Shown here one piece after another: positions 11,413 through 22,646 of a stretch of DNA of 64,000 nt (its first letter is position 1; every line of letters starts with the position of its first letter). The DNA comes from Pseudocercospora fijiensis CIRAD86 (taxonomy: Eukaryota; Ascomycota; Dothideomycetes; Mycosphaerellales; Mycosphaerellaceae). The notes under the pieces were generated by a model. It saw only the letters and a program-made list of their open reading frames with translations, had not been told where the DNA came from and searched no databases. Location of the stretch: positions 1,658,192 to 1,722,191 of the forward strand of contig NW_006921533.1 in NCBI RefSeq assembly GCF_000340215.1, in the 5' to 3' direction. The position numbers and the translations under genes are program-made.

Positions 11413-14350
11413 TGGCAAGCTCGAGAGCGCATTGAGCTGCGGTGGTGTGCATTATGCTCAGGTGGCCGAGATGGCAGAAACCGAGCTCCAGCAGTCGTCC
11501 GGATCTTGCAGGACTTGGACGCGTGGACGTCTCCAGATATGACTTATGAGGCAGTGTTCGAGGGGATCGAAGGTCGTGCAAATTCGATAGCTCGTGAACC
11601 AGTACTTTCGGCATTGAGTTAATTCCACCGGTAGCGATACCTAAAAGGCGAGGCGTTTGGGTTGCATTGATTCGATGCATTGAAAGACACCAGGAAACTG
11701 TATAGTTTGCAGTGAACGGAAATCGGAATTCAGAAATCAGGTGCAGTTTCCACGGCTTCCGTTGAGCAACCAGGCGTATCGTGATATTTCCATCATTTTG
11801 ACGACATAGCTCGCTCACAGAGAGTTACCATAAGAGCTATGCCGGGTTCGTGCAAGGCGCCCACATCGGCATCCTGAGTCCGTGGTAGTGGGCCAGTCAG
11901 AGCGTAGGTGTATGGCCGCTTCCGCGATTGCTTGAGCTTCTAGCGAGGTCTGTCATAGAAGTACATATTGCTGCAGGGCCGTGCCAATGTATTGATAAGT
12001 GGTATGGCTGTCACGTTCTCCTGCTGGCGATTAGTCGAGTTTTGGGTTTTGTCTTGAGCTGGCCTTGTGGTGTTCCGCCGTGCCTCGAGCTGCTTGGCTG
12101 CGGCTCCCTGCTAAGGATTGGCCAGAATCCATACCATACAGGCTAGCAATTCCTCGTATAGATCGCTGCCCTCTGGGTTGATGGTTGTGTCACTGGCTAG
12201 GCCAAGACCCGAAGCTGTTGACGGAGGCTGTATCCAAACTCCGACTCCTCGGGCCCAGTGACGACCTGCAAGCGTGATTCGTATACCAAACGCCGCACAA
12301 CAGGTATTATTCGTTCTTAGCGAGCTTCCATCCGAATATACTGATATGGTGGTTGATGTTGAATCCGGATAGGGTTGGTGCGGCATCAGCTGTTAGCAGC
12401 ATTTTGCGACCGGACTGTCAGATGGCGCGCGCAGCCAGAGCGCAGAGCACCACAACTGAGTGGCGCTGGCATTTTCACGCCCATCGACATCAATATGGCT
12501 TGCTCGAGATCGGTTGCTGGTCGATTCGTCCGTTTCTGGAGCGTAGAGAAGCCTGGTGTTGCTGTGTTGATGGCCGTTAGGAAGACAGGAAGTGATGAAA
12601 TGGAACAGAAGGAAGTCGACTAGCAGATTACGTGGGCAGAGCGTGAAGCCAAAGCAGTGCCAAGCCTTTACGGACTGGTTGACCGTCGCCGAAGCCTCCG
12701 CAAACCTTGATCTGCCACCCAAATTGAGATCCCGACTTCCTTGTCGGTAGTCGTTCTGAGGTCACGACAGCATCACGCCGTTCTGGTCTGCTTTCCTGCC
12801 TTTTTGCCTATACACGTAGTACTGTTTTGCAACGGCAAGTACTGTCCGTTCCAATAATGCGCATATATTCGTTCGTGCTATATGCATCTTCTGATCAATG
12901 ACAAATAATGCCATACAGATGTATTGGTTGCCGCAGAGGTGGAGGCGGTGTTGAGCTTCTGCATCCTCGACCAGTTGCCACCGTTTCAGCTTCAGTTTTT
13001 GCATTAAACCTGTGTAGACTATTTTGAGACATGTACCATTGCTCAAGAAACATGTAACTAACCCGGAACGCATCTCTGGGGATACAACCCTGACAAGTGC
13101 AATGTGTAGGAGACTGCGTCACTGACGAAGTTCTGCTGCTTCTGAGCGTCCTTTCCAACCATACGGCTGTAATACGCAGCTCCGTCTGACTCGACCATTG
13201 ACCATCTCGCAAACGCAGAGCTTCTCGCCCCAAATGCCCGTCGACCTGTTTCCAGCTGTCGCACTTCGCTCTTGAGAAGGCAATAAGCGAGACGTCGCCC
13301 TCGTCCAACACGTGAGTACAGCTGCCTTTTTCCGATTCAAAGAGATACTAGGCCTCCATTTGCATGAGCTTCTTTTGAATGCCTCTCTGCACTTCTGTGC
13401 GGACTACCTGCATCCAAGTCCGGCTTGGCTGTAGTAGCTGCGAGGACAGCTTGAAGATGCACGGACTGACCACATGAAAAGATTGTCTCCGTAGACACGA
13501 GCATGACCTGACGATCGGTATCGACTCACGCGTATTTATCCTTCAGGCTGGCTATCGCGCTTCGGAAAGAATCGTTGATGCTGATACTTGAAGTCCACCG
13601 CTGCAGTGGGCCGTGTGCTTTTAGAGAAGGTCACAATGACCTATCGTCGAGCATGCGATATGTTGTGTATGGCGTTGCCACCACCGTGCAAGGCAAGATG
13701 ACAGCTCCACTGCGACGTAACAGCATACATGGCAATCGTGTCGTGCATCTCGAGGATCGCGAACGTCGAATGCATTCGCGGCTCAGGTATATCCAATCCA
13801 GCTGTCGCCAAAGGCCCTGGCACGATTTTGCTAAAGGGAACCGGAAGATGATGGCCTCAAGGCAATATATCATGTGCAAGTGCGATCTCTGCTGCATTGC
13901 TCTTCCATAGATATCGTGTCAAGACCCCCATTGCATCTTCAACGCAGCTCTATCCGGCACTTCCTCAACGTCTTTGCTCGCTCTTGTTCTGATCACGCCG
14001 AGCGTCGGCATCTATCGGCTTGAGATAATAGTTTGTTCAACAGTCAAAAGGTTGCATACTAATTGTTGGTAGAATAGAATAGGAGACGAATATAGAGGGA
14101 GGCTGAAATTGAAGCTCCGCTCAACCCTGATTGCGTCACCCGGGGTAGCGGTTGCCGATGACATTGAGCTTGAGCAATTCATCTAAGCTCTCTCACAACA
14201 CTTGTGCCATCTAATGAATCTCTTAGCAGGCTTAGCAGCAGCTGGACAGACTTTGAGAAAGCCGGTCGTATCAGCACTTCTTGCAGTGAGTTTTGCATTT
14301 CTGCTTTGGACGTTCCTAGCTGAAAAGAGGGTCAGCAACAAACACGAAAG
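11413..14350. other. long gene-poor spacer
   Basis: Almost 3 kb with no confident gene. Short minus-strand frames at 12111-12386, 12895-13311 and 13641-13823 look somewhat protein-like, but no complete spliced gene could be built from them. The last few hundred bases should be the glyoxalase II promoter. Confidence 0.4.
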
Positions 14351-15344
14351 ATGCACATCGAAAGCATACCCATGTGTAAGATTGAAAACCCATCAAGGTG
14401 TCATTGACCGTTGCTAAGATATGATTCCTGTAGGGGAGGGGAGCGGCAATAACTACGCCTACCGTATGTCCTTCAAGCTGCAGCATGTGATCAAAGTGCC
14501 CTGGTGCTTAATGCTGACAACTCCACCAATGCAGTCGTCACCGATGACAAGACAAAGGACGCTGTGATCATCGACCCTGCAAATCCACCCGAGTAAGTAC
14601 TGGCCCGACAGACAATGGTATTGGATACGTCACTGACCGTCGAAGGGTACTGCCAGCATTGAAGAAGGCAACGGACAGCGGCATCAATCTCAAGCACATA
14701 ATCAACACTCACCAGTGGGTTTGTTTTGCCCAACAGCTGATGCGTATCACTGACGCGGTCATAGCCACCATGACCACGCAGGAGGCAATGCCGAGATCCT
14801 CAAGACGTATCCACTTCCAATCATTGGTGGTAAGGATTGCGCAAAGGTGACCAAAACGCCAGGCCATGGCGAAACTTTCACAATTGGCGAAGGCATCAAG
14901 GTGAAAGCTCTCCACACGCCATGCCACACTCAGGACAGCATATGCTACCTCTTTGAAGACGGCAACGATCGAGCTGTATTCACCGGCGACACTCTCTTCA
15001 TCGGTGGCTGCGGACGATTTTTCGAGGGCACGCCTCAAGAGATGGACACAGCTCTCAACAAGACACTGGCTGCGCTTCCTGACGACACCAAGGTCTTTCC
15101 TGGTCACGAATACACGAAAGGCAATGTCAAATTCGGTGTTCAGGTCATTCAATCGGACCCGATCAAGAAGCTCGAGGCTTTTGCAAACTCGAACAAGCAG
15201 ACTCAGGGCAAGTTCACAATTGGAGACGAGAAGCAATTCAATGTCTTCATGAGACTAGATGACCCGGAGGTGCAGAAGTATACGGGAAAGACGGATCGAG
15301 TGGAAGTAATGGCAGCCCTGCGGGAGGCGAAGAACAAGATGTAA
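14351..15344 (+). CDS. GLO2: glyoxalase II (hydroxyacylglutathione hydrolase)
   Basis: Five exons: 14351-14375, 14434-14463, 14535-14592, 14646-14714 and 14765-15344. All phases match and the product is 253 residues, the normal size. It hydrolyses S-D-lactoylglutathione to D-lactate and glutathione, the second step of methylglyoxal detoxification. The metal site THHHHDH (residues 59-65) is split across the last intron. Further ligand motifs are FTGDTLF and the FPGHEYT histidine. The first four exons are only 25, 30, 58 and 69 nt, so gene finders may miss them and start the protein inside exon 5. No targeting peptide is evident, suggesting a cytosolic form. Confidence 0.93.
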
Positions 15345-15748
15345 AAGTAAAGAAAGATATCTATTTGCGAAGGCGAAAATGATTCCCTTCCCATGACTCC
15401 TGGTTCTTACCATCTCTTGACTCAAATATGCGGTCCCCTGGTACGGAACTGCGGTCTCATGTAGTGGCTCAAGTACAGTAATAATAGAGTCGTCGATCTA
15501 GCGTGCCCCACGAACAGTCATGACCATGATGACTGTTGCCCCACACAGCCCATCACCAGACATTAGAATAAAGCACCAGGTTCGACTGATATCTTTCCAA
15601 ATCATTTGACTGCATCACAGTGCCTTGTCTTTCAGCGCCAGCAGAACTACTATGATCACACGAATACGAAACTGAGCGTGCAGATTCGAGATCGGACTGC
15701 GTAGCGGCAAAAGAGATTGCAACAGCGACATCCACAATCCAGACCAAG
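15345..15748. other. intergenic spacer
   Basis: About 400 bp between the glyoxalase II stop and the GTPBP1-like start, containing a 3' UTR and a promoter. No further feature seen. Confidence 0.5.
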
Positions 15749-17902
15749 ATGGCGACAAGACAGGAACGATATAAGCAGGCGCCTCAGACAGCGCAGGAGA
15801 GACGCGCTGGCGAGTCAGTATGTCAATGTCAATATGCAGACCGATCCTCCAGACAACTGTGATGAAGGGAAAGTAATTTCATCTCTTCATACTGACGTGG
15901 TGCCACAGGCATTGAGTGACTTCGCCGACTACGTTCAGCAACAGCAAGCACTACGAAAACCTCCAGGCCCAGCAGGTACTAGCACGCTACCAGCGAATGG
16001 CGCTTCAAAGCACGAACACGCCGAACTCGACATTCTCGATACCCTAGACCTCGCAGATGACAAACCGAAAGTCAAGATCAAGCATCTATTTCTTGATGAA
16101 GGCGATACCAAGGATGAAAGTACTCAGCAGCTACAGGAGATTTTTAGCACACGTCTAGAGGAGGGCCATGGAGAGTGCCTATTCGATATCGGGTTGGAGG
16201 ACAATGGCGATAGCCAGTTGTTGACCGAGCCAGAGTGGGAAGCTGCTCTGGCGCGGATACAGGGCATCCTCGAACGGCTAAAAGCAGACTGGAAGATTCT
16301 CATGACCAAGAACGTACCGAATAGCACAGTCGACGTCGGAGCCGACAAAAAAGAGCGAGGATGCGTGGGCAAACTCATGGCCAGACGGCGGCCGGAGAGC
16401 GTGGACGATACCATTGAGACACGAATAGCGGTTGTCGGCAACGTAGATGCTGGAAAGAGTACTTTGCTGGGTAAGGACTTTGACGCCGCGAGACAACAAA
16501 AGCTGCGGCCTCCATATCGCAGACCACAGCTCTATTTCGGCAATTCTACTTGGAGTAACATAGACTTGGCTGACAGCACGCAGGTGTACTCGTGAAAGGC
16601 GGTCTAGATGACGGACGTGGAAAGGCGCGAGTTAACCTCTTCCGCCACAAGCACGAGATGGAAACTGGGCGAACATCAAGCGTGGGCATGGAAATCATGG
16701 GCTTCGACACCAAGGGAGAGGTCGTGGTTTCTGGCGTGCCTGGCAGGAAGCTGAGCTGGGAAGAGATCGGAAAACGCAGTGCGAAAGTCATCTCCTTCAC
16801 CGACTTGGCTGGCCACGAACGATATCTACGAACCACGGTCTTCGGGCTGCTCTCTAGCGAGCCGAATTACTGCCTCCTGATGGTCGCGGCCAACAATGGC
16901 CTTATCGGAATGTCGAAAGAGCACCTGGGTATCGCTCTCGCCCTGAATGTGCCCGTCATGGTGGTCATTACTAAAATCGATATCTGTCCGCCCCAGATCC
17001 TTCAGCAAACCTTGACTCAGATTACGAAAATCTTGAAGTCTCCAGGAGCTCGAAAAATTCCTATATTCATCAAGACCAGGGAGGAATGCATCAATACGGC
17101 GACGCAATTCGTCAGTCAGCGAATATGTCCAATCTTCCAGGTCTCCAATGTCACCGGCGAGAGCCTGGATCTAGTCCGCGAGTTCTTGAATATTCTACCT
17201 CACCACGGCAAGTACGATGTGGACGCGCCATTTGAGTTCCATGTCAACGATACGTTCTCGGTTCCCTTCGTCGGAACTGTCGTTAGTGGAGTCATTAAAT
17301 CCGGCATCATCCATACCGGAGACACCGTTATGATCGGGCCAGACAGTCTCGGCCAATTCACTACGACCACTGTTCGTTCCATCGAGCGAAAGCGTATTGG
17401 AGTTCCAGCTGCGACCGCAGGCCAGAGCGCTTCTTTCGCGCTCAGGCGAGTCAAGAGGAAGGACGTCCGCAAAGGCATGGTGGTCCTCCTCAACAAATCG
17501 GAGACAAATCCAAATTTCGAGGCTCCGAAACCGACAGTATATCGCGAGTTCGTGGCAGAAGTCTTGATCTTGTCCCATGCGACGACCATTCGGACGAAGT
17601 ATCAAGCCATGCTTCACGTAGGCCCAATCAGCCAGACATGCGCAATCATCGATATTGACAGAGCATATATTCGAACTGGAGACCGGGCGACTGTAGCCTT
17701 CCGTTTTGTTCAGAGGCCTGAATTCCTGGCTGCAGGTGACCGAATATTGTTTCGAGAGGGTAGGACGAAAGGTCTAGGTATCGTCAAGCAAGTCGGCTAC
17801 GATCCTTCTAAGCCCCTCAATCCGGAGACTGCCAAGGATCGAGAACTGAGTGCCGTCGATGAGGAGAAGCAGAGGCCAGCTACGATCAAAGCTGCGACAT
17901 GA
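15749..17902 (+). CDS. GTPBP1/GTPBP2-family translational GTPase
   Basis: Exons 15749-15817, 15909-16470 and 16584-17902 give 649 residues. The first intron (GTATGT, ACTGAC, CCACAG) was inferred because the main frame lacks a good upstream ATG, while the ATG at 15749 has a strong context and joins in phase. GTPase motifs: G1 GNVDAGKS (200-207, split from the rest by intron 2), G3 DLAGHE (284-289) and G4 TKID (340-343). EF-Tu-like domains II and III follow (TFSVPFVGTVVSGVIKSG; later YIRTGDRATV). The family is related to eEF1A/Hbs1 and has been linked to ribosome rescue and mRNA turnover; the role in fungi is poorly defined. The N-terminal 190 residues are family-specific. Confidence 0.88.
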
Positions 17903-18844
17903 GCTAGATGAAATATGATGCAATGAGTAGTAGCAGGTTGGCTAAACAGCACAGCCTGAGCAGGTCTACCCGTGCAGGGCCATCAAGAAATCAAACATTG
18001 ATCAGCTCCATGTTGACTCCGATCTCAACCCCTTGCTGTCATTCTCATAGTCCACGTTTACTTTTGTTCTCTCACCTTCAACAGCACGTCGGGATGTCAC
18101 CAGTTCCGCCTGAATATGCCTGAACAGCTCTATTCGCAAGCTCAACGGCTGGTAACGTTGTTTCAAAAGTCATACGAGGCCCGAATGTCATCTCGAAAGC
18201 TTTCAAGGATTCCCAAGCCTTCATTCCTGAAGCGGACTTCATCAACACTCCTGCACTTCTGCTATTCTCTACATTATTAATATCCAGCAGAGGTTTTATC
18301 ACATGCCAGCAGCATCGACTGTCGGCCTGCTTCGCTTCCTTTGCGACCTCTCATCAATACATCTTCCGGATGATCCGACTTTTTTGATGCCAGCCTCGCA
18401 CGTCACTCCTGCAATGTCCTGAGACCTTCCGCCGCGGAGCGGCTTTTAGCTGCATCTCACCTGATCAAGACCGTTCATCCACTTTCACCGACTTCGATAT
18501 GCCTACAGATACCGTGCACAGGCACGCTTGTCATGCTCCAAGATCAAGATAGTGGATACCAATGGCTAGGACACTAGCAAATGTTGTGCCGCGTGGCGCT
18601 TCTGTTGCGTGCGCGTCATACAAGCAAGAGCCTCGTCAGTCGACGACATAAGTGTGTATGGGCATGTCACCATGTGCTGTGCACCTTGTCAGTACTACGC
18701 CTGCCTTTTGGCTCTTGAGGAAATCGGAAGGCGAGTCAGTCTTTTCTGGCCTATTGCTTTCCAAGTCGCCATTCGTCGGGCCAATTCACATCAGTGGGAT
18801 TAGAACCAGCAGTATCCCAAGTCATTATCCTCCTCTTCGTTCCC
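17903..18844. other. gene-free stretch
   Basis: About 940 bp between two plus-strand genes. A 74-codon minus frame (18078-18302) looks mildly protein-like but has no recognisable domain or partner exon. Confidence 0.45.
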
Positions 18845-19309
18845 ATGGCGTCCACAACTACAACAGCATCACCAGCTGCAACTTCGAGCTTCTCGGTCGA
18901 CATTGGAAGCGGAATATCCATCAGCACTGCGGAAATCGTTGGACTCGGAGTAGCAGTCACTGTTGCTATTATCATCTTCGTCATCGCGCTCCTCGTGCTA
19001 TTCTGGGGATGCAGCTGTAGAAGGAAGAGGAATCGACGATCTCTCATTCTCTACGACGATGAGAAAGGCACATACCCTGGTCATATTTCCTCTGCAACCA
19101 CCTCGGAAATCAGCCAACTACCACCCTCGTACCACCCACCAAGCCGACCGCTTTCGACAGATGAATTTGATGAGAAGCCGCTGCCGCCATCGTATGGACT
19201 TGAAAAGAGAACCTCGTCGACGGAGAAGGTCAGAAGTAGTATGCTTGAAAGAGCATCGAGCTCCCGATCGTGGCTTACTCGGGGTTCGAGCGATTCGGGA
19301 CTGCAGTGA
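18845..19309 (+). CDS. small single-pass membrane protein, Ser/Thr-rich ectodomain
   Basis: A 154-residue protein of unknown function. The start at 18845 (CCCATGGCG) was preferred over an ATG 17 codons upstream. Residues 1-25 are Thr/Ala/Ser-rich and lack a classical signal peptide. One strong membrane helix follows (about 30-56, IVGLGVAVTVAIIIFVIALL), then a Cys/Arg-rich stop-transfer (CSCRRKRNRR). The cytosolic tail has PPSY motifs (LPPSYHPP, LPPSYG) that could bind WW domains of Rsp5/Nedd4 ligases; that role is inference. The architecture resembles fungal plasma-membrane sensors and SKG6-like proteins, but no orthologue was recognised. Confidence 0.7.
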   Translation: MASTTTTASPAATSSFSVDIGSGISISTAEIVGLGVAVTVAIIIFVIALLVLFWGCSCRRKRNRRSLILYDDEKGTYPGHISSATTSEISQLPPSYHPPSRPLSTDEFDEKPLPPSYGLEKRTSSTEKVRSSMLERASSSRSWLTRGSSDSGLQ

Positions 19310-19971
19310 GGGAGAGTTAGGAGTCAGCATATTGAAGTCACATTTTAACGAGACCACGAATGTCATAAGGGAATGCGAACTTTCCCACCTTTTCGCAGCT
19401 TCCTCTTTCCCTACCTTTTCCCTGTCCTCATGGTCTTGGCGCTCGGTGAGAGCACTTGCAGATGATACGAGGTTTGCTGACCACAGCTCCACAGGCTGAA
19501 ATCTTCTGAGACAGTTCACCACCTTCAACACGAAAAACACTAACGGATCTGTGGACGCACGCCACGTGGATCCCTCTCGATGCTGGTGGATCGTCTTCTG
19601 CCAAGTTGCATGGTATTCAATGCCAACGGCCGCAAGGGATCATATGATCAAACTTAGTCCCTCCGGAGTTTGAATACAGTAACCCAGTGGTGGAACAATA
19701 CGAGCTACTGCATGGATTGGACATTCGACTTCTTTTGACATTGCAAAGATGGTAGTAACGGCATGCAGGGATGAAATCCCTCGCTGGGAACAGGAAGCAA
19801 ACCTTTGCATGTACTCGGAGACCTTCGATACGGGAGAGAGAAACGACTGGTTTGTCCGGATTGGTAAGGAAGTCTCAATGAGTGATCTCGTTATCAAGTT
19901 GCCGTCCTAAGAAGCTTCCGACCATCCGGTAGATACGTTGAGCTGGAAGACCCTGCCAGCTAAGATGTATA
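19310..19971. other. start of accessory island, no intact gene
   Basis: Contains 3' sequence of the membrane protein gene and then interrupted plus-strand coding-like sequence (roughly 19690-19905) whose family I could not identify. It may be upstream debris of the oxidase relic. Confidence 0.4.
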
Positions 19972-20340
19972 ATGGAAATCGGCAGAGACATCTTCAAAAC
20001 CAAGCCAGGCAGACTAGGAACACTGATGAAGCGCTGTCCGGACGAGCCTCTCAAAGATGCTGAACTCGACTAACTGGCAGCCAAACATGGCCTCGGGCGC
20101 TGGAATTTTTATGGAGCAGTATATGGACCTCCTCTGATCCAAGAAGCTATGCTCGGAGTCATCAAGAATTCATTCCTCCAAGTTCCTGGTTCGAAGTTTC
20201 ACTTCCCTCAAGATGTTCCAAATAACATTGTCGCGCAAGTGCGCTATAACACGCTGCAAAGAATCCCATCAATTAGCGGGCTGACCTGGGTAGACTGGAT
20301 AAGATCTCGAAAACATGATCTCGTGGGTGTGAATGATTGA
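19972..20340 (+). pseudogene. vanillyl-alcohol-oxidase-type flavoprotein relic
   Basis: One frame reads through 122 codons that resemble the C-terminal part of VAO/4-cresol-dehydrogenase-type FAD enzymes. Recognisable blocks are LGRWNFYGAVYGPPLIQEA, VPGSKFHFPQDVPNN and SGLTWVDW. The frame is interrupted by TAA at 20071-20073, immediately before LAAKHGLGRW, and ends at TGA 20338-20340 well before the family's usual C-terminus. The FAD-binding N-terminal domain was not found in usable form. The TAA stands where Gln (CAA) would fit, a CpA-to-TpA change of the kind produced by repeat-induced point mutation. The fragment sits next to transposons. Family call is moderate; loss of function is clear. 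Confidence 0.65.
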
Positions 20341-20863
<523 letters not shown>

Positions 20864-21361
20864 TGCAATGCCCCTGGACTCTAAACCGAGCCCCAGCTAT
20901 ATAGCCGACCGAGCCCCAGCATGACCCGAACTTTTGATTTAGGATTTCAGCATACAATGGCTTCATGTGACGCGTAAGCTCAGTCACATGGTGGCACGTG
21001 ACTTCTTGGCAGGAGAAGGATTTTCACACTGTATTTTAGACCATAGAATAAGCAGAACATAGGCAATCAACGAAGCCATATTGAACCGCTGGCAAGGCAG
21101 TATTACGTAAGTAATCCACTGCGCTGTGCGTGATACTTCACTCTATACAACGCCTCGAATAATACTCCTCTCTATCTATAGAAGCAAGGAGCGACGTGCC
21201 GGCGCAGGAGGCTTGCCCTCCAAAGCGTCGCGGGCACTTGAGCGGGCCGCAGGGCCAACGTTGCTGTCCTCGCTGTGAGCGAGGTTTTGAAGGTCTTTAA
21301 CGTAGATTGATGAGACATTGATTGGTCGCTGGGGCTCGGCTTAGCATCGAGGTGCAATGCC
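20864..21361. mobile_element. non-autonomous TIR DNA transposon (element A) with target duplication
   Basis: The element spans 20873-21352 (480 bp) and is flanked by the direct repeat TGCAATGCC (20864-20872 and 21353-21361), a 9-bp target duplication. Its ends are degenerate inverted repeats: the left starts CCTGGACTCTAAACCGAGCC and the right, read in reverse, starts CCTCGATGCTAAGCCGAGCC. Both share the core CCGAGCCCCAGC seen in element B. There is no transposase, so it is a MITE-like passenger. A 9-10 bp duplication suggests the Mutator-like superfamily, but that is inference. Confidence 0.75.
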
Positions 21362-21497
21362 TGGCTACAATAACAGCAGCCGTCGGATCATTGGGTGCAT
21401 CGCTTTCAGACTTGCGGTATATTCCAAACTTAGCTCTTCGGGGAAATGAAGCGTTTTAGCGTGGTCAACCGCAGATTTCTCTGAATGAAGCAACCCA

Positions 21498-22118
21498 ACA
21501 TGTGGCACCTCGCCACTTCCCCGAGCCCCAGCTACCCGCCCGAGCCCCAGTAATACAGTGGATTATGGAATCCGCTGTTCCTAACAAAATCGCGTAGGGA
21601 AGCGATTTCCGGATCCCCGCAACCACCACCGACCGGGCAACCACTTCTATACTGCTGCCAGCTATGAAGCCAAAGGTTGTTAGCAAATCAGTGGTATAGC
21701 AAAATTCAAGGTGTTGTTGGCTGCTATCTAATGTACTCAGGTCCAAGCGGATTACGACCTGCAGCCTTGTAACCACGTGATGCTATATATGCTAGCTCAT
21801 ATTGGTCCCTCATTTGCTGACTAGCCTGCTGCTGCATATGATACTGCTGCTGAGTGAACTGATAGTGCTGTTGTTGCAGCACCTGGTAGTGAAGTGGCCG
21901 TCCTGTTGGCTGTGTAATGGTGTTGCTTCGAGGCGCGACTTCGAGGCGCGACTTCCTAGGTAACGCGCTCCGCGCTACCAACCAAGAATGGATATAATAT
22001 ATAATATATAATAGGTGGAAACAGCACGTAATCTCATTCAGGCCGATTCTATATTGGTATATCTACTGGGGCTCGGGCGGGTAGCTGGGGCTCGGGGAAG
22101 TGGCGAGGACATGTGGCA
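21498..22118. mobile_element. non-autonomous TIR DNA transposon (element B) with perfect 45-bp inverted repeats
   Basis: The element spans 21508-22108 (601 bp). Positions 21508-21552 and 22064-22108 are perfect 45-bp inverted repeats starting CCTCGCCACTTCCCCGAGCC and holding two GAGCCCCAG units. The flanks are the 10-bp direct repeat ACATGTGGCA (21498-21507 and 22109-22118). The perfect arms point to a young insertion. Inside is an AT-rich run, a 13-bp tandem duplication near 21926-21951 and a minus-strand 85-codon Gln-rich frame (21724-21981). That frame may be captured host sequence; it is not a transposase. It is related to element A by the shared terminal core. Confidence 0.85.
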
Positions 22119-22307
22119 TAGGTGAATAGGGGCAGATGCCGGACGTTGAATAGGTTTGGCAAGGGCACGGCTGAGATATCATCGCAATGATTCTGCCTTT
22201 GTGGAGCGCTAGGCGAGCATCGAGTGTAGGTCTTTTACCAACAAATCCTCGCTAACATCCTGAGACACCGACTTCTGCAACAAAAATTTCAGTCAGACGG
22301 CATCATC

Positions 22308-22646
22308 ATGCGCTCGCTACTTCACGCGTTGGCGGCAGTGGTCGTGTCCATTGGCTGCGTTCGTGCAGATGTAAGTCTTCAGAATTTGCAATCGAATTGG
22401 TCGTAGTCCCGTTGACTTGAATGCAAAGTACTGCACACCCAGTACTCCAACACTCATCCTCGGCGGCAATGGCGGCTGCTACGACTCAAAGGGGAATCTG
22501 AAAGCATACTGCGACTCTTCGTAAGTTGATCATGTCCTTGATCAGCGTTGAATCAGCCTGACATGCGCAGTGGGGCCTGCTCTAAAAACGGCGCGTCATG
22601 CAGTGTCTACGCAGCCATTCCATTCCCCGCAGCCAAATGTCATTAG
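22308..22646 (+). CDS. small secreted cysteine-rich protein (effector candidate)
   Basis: Three exons (22308-22370, 22429-22520, 22571-22646) with canonical GTAAGT donors give a 76-residue protein. Residues 1-20 form a signal peptide (short basic start, Leu/Ala/Val core, likely cleavage near VRA-D). The mature part of about 56 residues has six cysteines, enough for three disulfides, plus a Gly-rich segment (LILGGNGGC). It lies about 200 bp from element B and downstream of a dead oxidase gene, a setting typical of fungal effector candidates. No known fold or family was recognised, and no activity is claimed. All three exons are too short to stand out as single frames, so standard ORF listings would miss this gene. 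Confidence 0.72.

Noticed and set aside
12111..12386. 91-codon minus frame with VYSDGSSL, reminiscent of an RNase H start
   Set aside because: Only the DGS-like start resembles RNase H. The following conserved Glu/Asp motifs and the rest of a retroelement are missing.
18078..18302. 74-codon minus frame with plausible amino acid content
   Set aside because: No start context, partner exon, domain or conserved motif could be recognised.
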